NCBI GenBank assembly: GCA_035623615.1
Contig: DASPTB010000160.1
Span: 1 to 9,506 of the forward strand
Reading direction: 5' to 3'
Source: DASPTB01 sp035623615
GTDB lineage: Bacteria; Actinomycetota; UBA4738
Length of the DNA stretch: 9,506 bases
Position 1 is the stretch's first letter. Every line of letters begins with the position of its first letter. The translations under genes and the position numbers were made by a program. The notes beneath the pieces were generated by a model that was not told the DNA's origin, made no database searches, and saw nothing but the letters and a program-made list of their open reading frames with translations. Of the stretch, positions 5,795 through 9,506 are shown piece after piece.

Positions 5795-6775
5795 TCAGCG
5801 GCCCGGGCCGACGTCCCTGCGGGTGGCCTCGCCGATCGCCTCGGGGAGGGAGAACTTCTCGCGCAGCAGGGAGAAGAAGGGTGTGTCGCCGTCCATACGC
5901 ACGAGCCTCGCCGGGCGGTCGGCCCGACCGATCCGGACGCGGACACCCACCGGAACCTCCACCCCGGGACGGCCGTCGGCCGAGAGGATCGCCGGCTCCT
6001 CGCCGAGCACCTCCAGCACGACCTCCTGCTCGGGCGCAAGGACGATCGCCCGATCGAACACCATGTGGGGCGAGACCGGCGTGAGCACGATGCACTCCAG
6101 CCGCGGGAAGACGATGGGACCGCGGGCGGAGAACGAGTAGGCGGTCGACCCCGTGGGGGTTGCAACGATGACACCGTCGGCGGAGAACGTCGTCACGCGT
6201 TCGCCGTCGACCCACGACGCGAGCGTCACCAACCGGTGCCGCGCGCGCTTCTCGACGATCACCTCGTTCAGCGCCCACTGCGGCTCGGGCATCCAGTCCG
6301 GCGTCGCAGTCGTGGATCGCTCACCGGTGCCGGTTCCGCCGCCGTCGTTCGCCACCGCCGACGCGACGATGGCCATCCGCTCCTCGATCCTCGTCAGCCC
6401 CCGGAGCGCGAGATCGAGCACCGCGGGCGCGTTCTCGGGCTCGACCTCGGTCAGGAACCCGAGCCGCCCGACCTTCACGCCGAGCAGGGGCGCGTCGGCC
6501 CGATGCGCGAATTCGGCCGCCCGCAGGAGCGTGCCGTCGCCGCCGACCGAGATGACCAGGTCGAGGTCGTGCGGGAACGGGCCCTCGTCGCGTGTCTCCG
6601 CCGCCGCGACGTCCTCGCCCCGCACCGCGCGCGTCGCGACCCCGCGGTCGTCGAGCCACTTGGTGATCTCACGCGCGGCCTCGACCGCGGCAGGCCGTCC
6701 CGCGTGCACCACCAAGCCCACGCGGCGGATCGGCCGATCGGGCGCGGAGTCTCGTTCGGCGGGCTGGCCGCTCAT
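5795..6775 (-). CDS. nadK: NAD kinase
   Basis: This cytoplasmic enzyme phosphorylates NAD to NADP using ATP or polyphosphate and so supplies all NADP. The 326-residue protein shows the GGDGT motif (78-82, catalytic D80), VGRLGFLTEV (102-111), the NE pair (170-171) in ALNEVIVEK, FSADGVIVATPTGSTAYS (197-214) and the LTPVSPHMVFDRAIVL segment (231-246) that builds the NAD site. The frame is open far upstream, but ATG at 6775 gives the right N-terminus and overlaps the tlyA stop as ATGA, so the two are probably translated in series. Slightly unusual is a Gly/Thr-rich insert (about 143-166, with GGGTGTGERSTTATPD) just before the NE motif, which looks like a flexible surface loop. The tlyA-nadK-recN order is widely conserved in Actinobacteria. 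Confidence 0.97.
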   Translation of the reverse strand: MSGQPAERDSAPDRPIRRVGLVVHAGRPAAVEAAREITKWLDDRGVATRAVRGEDVAAAETRDEGPFPHDLDLVISVGGDGTLLRAAEFAHRADAPLLGVKVGRLGFLTEVEPENAPAVLDLALRGLTRIEERMAIVASAVANDGGGTGTGERSTTATPDWMPEPQWALNEVIVEKRARHRLVTLASWVDGERVTTFSADGVIVATPTGSTAYSFSARGPIVFPRLECIVLTPVSPHMVFDRAIVLAPEQEVVLEVLGEEPAILSADGRPGVEVPVGVRVRIGRADRPARLVRMDGDTPFFSLLREKFSLPEAIGEATRRDVGPGR

Positions 6776-7593
6776 CCGCCCTCGCTCGCGTCGGGTGCGG
6801 CCCGCAGAGCGTCGTCGATGCATCGATCGAGCAGGTCGCGGGAGGGTGCGCCGCCCAGCCCTTCCCCACGATGCGCCCAGAGGAAGAACTCCGCATTCCC
6901 AGCAGGGCCGAGCACCGGCGACGCCATGACGTCGCGCACGGCGATGCCGGCCGCCGCACAGGCGCCGGCAACGCGCAGGATCGCCGCGCGGCGCGCGTCC
7001 GGGTCGGAGACGACGCCGCCTGTCGCGACGTCGGCCCTGGGCGCCTCGAACTGCGGCTTGACCAGCAGGACGAAGTCGGCATCGTCGGCGGCGCACCGGG
7101 CGAGCGCCGGGACCACGATCGCGAGCGAGATGAAGGAGAGGTCGGCCGTGACGAGATCGGGCCTGAACGGGAGCATGCCCGGCTCCAGGGTGCGGACGTT
7201 GGTCCGTTCGAGGACCGTCACGCGTTCGTCGGTGCGAAGGCCCCAGTCCAGCTGCCCGTAGCCCACGTCCACGGCGACCACGCCGGCCGCGCCGTGCGCG
7301 AGCAGACAGTGGGTGAAGCCGCCGGTGGACGCGCCCGCGTCGAGGGCGAAGCGGTCGCGCGCCTCGACGGGGAATCGCCGCAACGCGGCTTCGAGCTTGC
7401 GCCCGCCGCGCGAGACGTACCCGGACGCCGACACCTCGATGGAGATCGACTCTGCAGGCGCGACCAGCGCAGCCGCCTTGCTCGCCGGCCGCCCGGCCAC
7501 CAAGACCGTCCCCGTGCGGATGGCGGTCGCCGCCTCCTCCCTGCTGGAAACGAGGCCCCGGCGAACCATCTCCAGATCCAGCGGCCGCCTCAC
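6772..7593 (-). CDS. tlyA: TlyA family rRNA 2'-O-methyltransferase
   Basis: TlyA uses S-adenosylmethionine to 2'-O-methylate cytidines in 16S and 23S rRNA; in mycobacteria its loss gives capreomycin resistance. The 273-residue protein has an N-terminal S4 RNA-binding domain (about 3-58, with LDLEMVRRGLVSSREEA), the linker YVSRGGRKLEAAL, and a Rossmann methyltransferase domain with ALDAGASTGGFTHCLL (83-98, SAM site), VAVDVGYGQLDW, TADLSFISL and LLVKPQFEA. The K-D-K-E catalytic tetrad known from M. tuberculosis TlyA appears as K66, D151, K179 and E235. GTG at 7593 was preferred over ATG at residue 9 because the extra residues (RRPLDLE) belong to the S4 domain and the GTG overlaps the upstream stop as GTGA. 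It is the middle gene of a three-gene overlapping unit. The putative haemolysin label often given to it is historical. Confidence 0.96.
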   Translation of the reverse strand: MRRPLDLEMVRRGLVSSREEAATAIRTGTVLVAGRPASKAAALVAPAESISIEVSASGYVSRGGRKLEAALRRFPVEARDRFALDAGASTGGFTHCLLAHGAAGVVAVDVGYGQLDWGLRTDERVTVLERTNVRTLEPGMLPFRPDLVTADLSFISLAIVVPALARCAADDADFVLLVKPQFEAPRADVATGGVVSDPDARRAAILRVAGACAAAGIAVRDVMASPVLGPAGNAEFFLWAHRGEGLGGAPSRDLLDRCIDDALRAAPDASEGG

Positions 7594-8237
7594 CGACCGG
7601 ACGCCGGACGAGTGGAGGTGGGGCTTCCCGAACGAGCGGCGCGCGCGGCGGCCTTCGTGCGCTCGGGATTCGACGCGGACGCCTTCGACGCCTGGACGGG
7701 CGATCGGGCGCGGGCGGTCGTGGTCCGCGCCGGCCTCTTCGCTCGCGCCTTCCGCGGGGCCGCGTCCGTCGAATCGTTCGCGGCCGCCGCCCGCGGTTGG
7801 GCGTCAGCCGACCCAGCGTCACGCTCGAGTCGCTCGACTCGGGCCGTCAGGGCGTCGATGTCCCGAGCGATCGCCTTCCGCTTCGCCTTTTCCCGGGGCG
7901 AGGGTTTCCCACTCGGCTTCTTGCGGGACGCCGCGCGGGCATCTCCGCGCTCCAGTCGTTCGACGCGAGCGGCGAGTTCCTCGAGCGCTTTCGCCGACGC
8001 GAATCCCATCCCCGCGACATCGCTCTCGACGACGTCGCGGACCTCGGCCCGGATGAACTCGCGGGCGAACGCCACCCACTCGCCGATCGCGGAGGCGAAC
8101 CCGGAGAGCTGGTCGGCGGCGCCCTGAGCCTTGCCGAAGAGCGCCCCCGCGAGGTCGTCCGTACCGCCCTTCGTGAGCGGTCCGAGCCCCCCTTCCACCT
8201 TCTTGCGAATGTCTTCGAGCACGTTGCTCGGAAGCAT
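7590..8237 (-). CDS. Unrecognised coiled-coil protein with basic Ala/Arg-rich tail
   Basis: I do not recognise this 215-residue protein as a named family. The N-terminal half (about 5-98) is predicted helical and amphipathic, with IGEWVAFAREFIRAEVRDVV, and ends in RVERLERGD; a second copy, RVERLERDA, sits at 133-141 after a lysine-rich spacer (SRKKPSGKPSPREKAKRK). From about 160 to the end the protein is disordered, rich in Ala, Arg, Lys, Ser and Thr, like histone H1 or the tail of PhaF-type phasins. It could bind nucleic acid, ribosomes or granules; this is inference from composition. ATG at 8237 is the first plausible start, without a Shine-Dalgarno sequence. Its stop overlaps the tlyA GTG by 4 bp, so it is the first gene of the tlyA-nadK unit. 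No signal peptide or membrane helix. That it is a real gene is supported by the tight overlap and its divergent promoter. Confidence 0.72.
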   Translation of the reverse strand: MLPSNVLEDIRKKVEGGLGPLTKGGTDDLAGALFGKAQGAADQLSGFASAIGEWVAFAREFIRAEVRDVVESDVAGMGFASAKALEELAARVERLERGDARAASRKKPSGKPSPREKAKRKAIARDIDALTARVERLERDAGSADAQPRAAAANDSTDAAPRKARAKRPARTTTARARSPVQASKASASNPERTKAAARAARSGSPTSTRPASGR

Positions 8238-8241
8238 AGCA

Positions 8242-8251
8242 ACGGGCCCGT
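8242..8251. promoter_or_regulatory. Palindrome ACGGGCCCGT in the divergent promoter region
   Basis: A perfect 10-base palindrome lies in the 48-bp gap between the coiled-coil gene (minus) and the SCP2-like gene (plus), just upstream of the plus-strand CATAAT and next to the minus-strand start. Such a site could be an operator acting on both directions, but GC-only palindromes are common in DNA of this composition. Confidence 0.25.
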
Positions 8252-8253
8252 GC

Positions 8254-8259
8254 CATAAT
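8254..8259 (+). promoter_or_regulatory. Likely -10 element (CATAAT) for the SCP2-rhomboid unit
   Basis: CATAAT matches five of six bases of TATAAT and stands out in very GC-rich DNA. It lies 26 bases before the GTG at 8286, which would give a leader of about 20 bases holding the GGAGG ribosome site (8272-8276). A clear -35 is not seen; TTGCTC at 8224-8229 is too far (24 bases). Confidence 0.45.
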
Positions 8260-8285
8260 CGCGCTCGTCCTGGAGGGGGAGTCGC

Positions 8286-8633
8286 GTGGCAACCGAGGCT
8301 CAGGTCGAAGCGAAGCTGCAGGAGTTGGTCAAGCGCCTCGACGGCGACGGCGGGGCGCAGGACTCGTTCGCCTCTTCGTTGCCCGAGCCCCGGGTGGTGG
8401 CGCTCGAGGTCACCGACCTCGGCGCCGGCTTCTGGACCGAGCTCGCGGCCGGGCGCATGAGCGAACTCCGTTCCGGCACGCCGGACCGCTGGGACATCCG
8501 GGTCCGCGCCGGAAGCGACGACCTCGTCGCGCTGGTCGACGGGCACCGCTCGCTCTTCTCAGCCGTGATGAGCGGACAGATCAAGGTCGACGCGAGCATC
8601 ACCGACCTGATGCGTCTGCGCAAGCTCGCCTGA
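8286..8633 (+). CDS. Small SCP2-like lipid-binding domain protein
   Basis: This 115-residue protein looks like a stand-alone SCP2 (sterol carrier protein 2) domain, a fold with a hydrophobic tunnel for lipids or acyl chains. The best evidence is the C-terminal half: SDDLVALVDGHRSLFSAVMSGQIKVDASITDLMRLRKL, read in parts as the SDDL...G turn (77-86), the FSAVMSGQIKVDA helix-strand (91-103) and the closing LMRLRKL helix (108-114). The middle has WDIRVRAG (69-76). GTG at 8286 is preceded by a strong GGAGGGGGA with 9-base spacing from GGAGG. No signal peptide or membrane helix, so it is cytoplasmic. It is the first gene of the plus-strand unit, 13 bp before a rhomboid protease. Ligand unknown; bacteria of this type need not contain sterols, so a fatty-acyl ligand is as likely. 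Confidence 0.75.
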   Translation: MATEAQVEAKLQELVKRLDGDGGAQDSFASSLPEPRVVALEVTDLGAGFWTELAAGRMSELRSGTPDRWDIRVRAGSDDLVALVDGHRSLFSAVMSGQIKVDASITDLMRLRKLA

Positions 8634-8646
8634 GGGCGAACCGCCG

Positions 8647-9506
8647 GTGCTTCCCATCCGCGACGACAATCCCGTGCGGCACACGCCGTGGGTGACCATG
8701 ACGATCATCGCGCTGAACGTCCTCGCGTTCCTGCTGTGGGAGCCGACGTTCGCCACGGGGCCGAGCGCGCAGCAGCGGCAGGAGGTGTTCTTCTTCTGTC
8801 ACGCGGAGATCCCGTGGGAGACGTCGCACCAGACGACGCTCGCCGATGGCGGGGCGCCGGCGCGGCAGGCGATGCGCGAAGGAGACCTCGAGCCGGCAGG
8901 AGGCATCCAGGCGTATCTGCGTGCCCACTGCCCCGGCAAGAGCTGGCTCCTGTCGATCTTCACGGCGATGTTCCTGCACGTGAGCTTCCTGCACATCGCC
9001 GGGAACATGCTGTTCCTCTGGATCTTCGGGAACAACGTCGAGGACAAGCTTGGGCGCATCAAATATGTCCTCTTCTACGTTGCGTCCGGGCTCGCGGCGC
9101 CCGCCGCGCAGGTCGCCATCAACGTGAACGCGGTCGAGCCGAACCTCGGGGCCTCGGGGGCGATCGCGGGCGTCCTGGGCGCGTACCTGGTGATGTTCCC
9201 CAGGCGGCGCGTCCTCACGTTGATCTTCTTCTTCATCATCACGTGGGTCTACCTGCCGGCGGTGGTCGTGCTCGGCGCGTGGTTCGGGCTGCAGCTGCTG
9301 AGCGGTATCGGCGCGCTGGGGCAGCGGCTCCACCCGAGCGGTGGGGTCGCGTTCTTCGCGCACATCGGGGGCTTCACGTTCGGCGCCCTGATGGCGCTGC
9401 TCTTCTTCCCGAAGGAGGGGTTCCGGAGGCGGCCGCCGCCGCCGCGTCCCGACCAGTTGGGTCGCGGGGGATGGGGCCGGCGATCGGGCGGACCCGGTCC
9501 CCCGCC
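8647..9506 (+). CDS. Rhomboid family intramembrane serine protease (3' end outside window)
   Basis: Rhomboids cut membrane proteins within or next to their membrane helices. The frame runs 286 codons to the window end without a stop. The start is GTG at 8647 (LPIRDDNPVRHTPWVT, typical for the family) with GAGGG 10 bases upstream. A first helix (about 17-31) is followed by a long extracytoplasmic loop (about 32-98) holding Cys51 and Cys95. The core shows FTAMFLHVSFLHIAGNM (105-121, the HxxxN motif with H116 and N120), the catalytic serine S170 in GASGAIAGVLGAY, and the catalytic histidine H239 in FFAHIGGFTFGALMALL. The Ser-His dyad is complete, so it should be active. After about residue 257 it turns into a cytoplasmic Arg/Pro/Gly-rich tail (RRRPPPPRP, then RGGWGRR). 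It is probably co-transcribed with the SCP2-like gene 13 bp upstream; its substrate is unknown. Confidence 0.93.
   Translation, partial: MLPIRDDNPVRHTPWVTMTIIALNVLAFLLWEPTFATGPSAQQRQEVFFFCHAEIPWETSHQTTLADGGAPARQAMREGDLEPAGGIQAYLRAHCPGKSWLLSIFTAMFLHVSFLHIAGNMLFLWIFGNNVEDKLGRIKYVLFYVASGLAAPAAQVAINVNAVEPNLGASGAIAGVLGAYLVMFPRRRVLTLIFFFIITWVYLPAVVVLGAWFGLQLLSGIGALGQRLHPSGGVAFFAHIGGFTFGALMALLFFPKEGFRRRPPPPRPDQLGRGGWGRRSGGPGPP

Noticed and set aside
5709..6278. Upstream extension of the recN frame to 6278
   Set aside because: It lies inside nadK DNA and gives an Arg/Gly-rich stretch; the true RecN N-terminus begins at the ATG at 5708.
5768..7261. Long plus-strand open frame (497 codons) opposite nadK and tlyA
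   Set aside because: It overlaps two well-identified genes completely, is low-complexity in composition and shows no family motifs; a GC-driven shadow.
6776..7822. Upstream extension of the nadK frame to 7822
   Set aside because: It runs through tlyA DNA in another frame and has no domain; the ATG at 6775 overlapping the tlyA stop is the proper start.
6871..8127. Plus-strand open frame (418 codons) opposite tlyA and the coiled-coil gene
   Set aside because: Antisense to tlyA with its intact K-D-K-E set; composition is Arg/Ala/Asp-rich without structure.
8238..8546. Upstream extension of the coiled-coil gene frame to 8546
   Set aside because: It would run through the divergent promoter gap and antisense to the SCP2-like gene; the sequence before the ATG at 8237 does not resemble the rest of the protein.
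8599..9363. Minus-strand open frame (254 codons) opposite the rhomboid gene
   Set aside because: The plus strand encodes a rhomboid with all catalytic motifs; the minus-strand product is a charged shadow.
9425..9506. GC-rich CCG/GGC repeats near the window end as a possible repeat element
   Set aside because: They encode the Pro/Gly/Arg-rich tail of the rhomboid in frame; no regular repeat unit or flanking duplication is present.

Overview
This window looks like ordinary chromosome of a high-GC actinobacterium (phylum Actinomycetota). The GC content is very high throughout, GTG starts are common, and genes are packed with 4-base stop/start overlaps. The minus-strand gene order tlyA, NAD kinase, recN, steA, steB/mctB, (GT2, GT4), pyrG matches the cluster known from Mycobacterium (tlyA-ppnK-recN-Rv1697-mctB-pyrG). 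The class or genus cannot be fixed from the sequence alone. I saw no insertion sequence, phage gene, tRNA, rRNA, CRISPR array or other sign of transfer.

Layout. A 48-bp divergent promoter region (8238-8285) splits the window. To its left, on the minus strand, lie nine genes: an unrecognised Ala/Arg-rich coiled-coil protein, tlyA and nadK (each overlapping the next by 4 bp), an 86-bp gap, recN, a 157-bp gap with a possible promoter and hairpin, then steA, steB/mctB, a family 2 glycosyltransferase and a MraY/WecA-like membrane glycan-phosphate transferase (4-bp gap, then two 4-bp overlaps). An 82-bp gap follows, then the 5' end of pyrG, cut by the window start. To the right, on the plus strand, lie a small SCP2-like lipid-binding protein and, 13 bp later, a rhomboid protease that runs off the window end.

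How the genes work together. tlyA, nadK, recN and pyrG are housekeeping genes: rRNA 2'-O-methylation, NADP synthesis, double-strand-break repair and CTP synthesis. The more interesting block is steA-steB-GT2-GT4. In Corynebacterium the SteA/SteB pair has been tied to cell envelope integrity and daughter-cell separation. Here it is translationally linked to a nucleotide-sugar transferase and a polyprenyl-phosphate sugar-phosphate transferase with a non-standard active-site motif. This suggests a small envelope-glycan/cell-separation module whose product is not known to me. The coiled-coil protein with a histone-like basic tail at the head of the tlyA operon is the other gene worth attention. 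The window holds no obviously new defence or mobile system.
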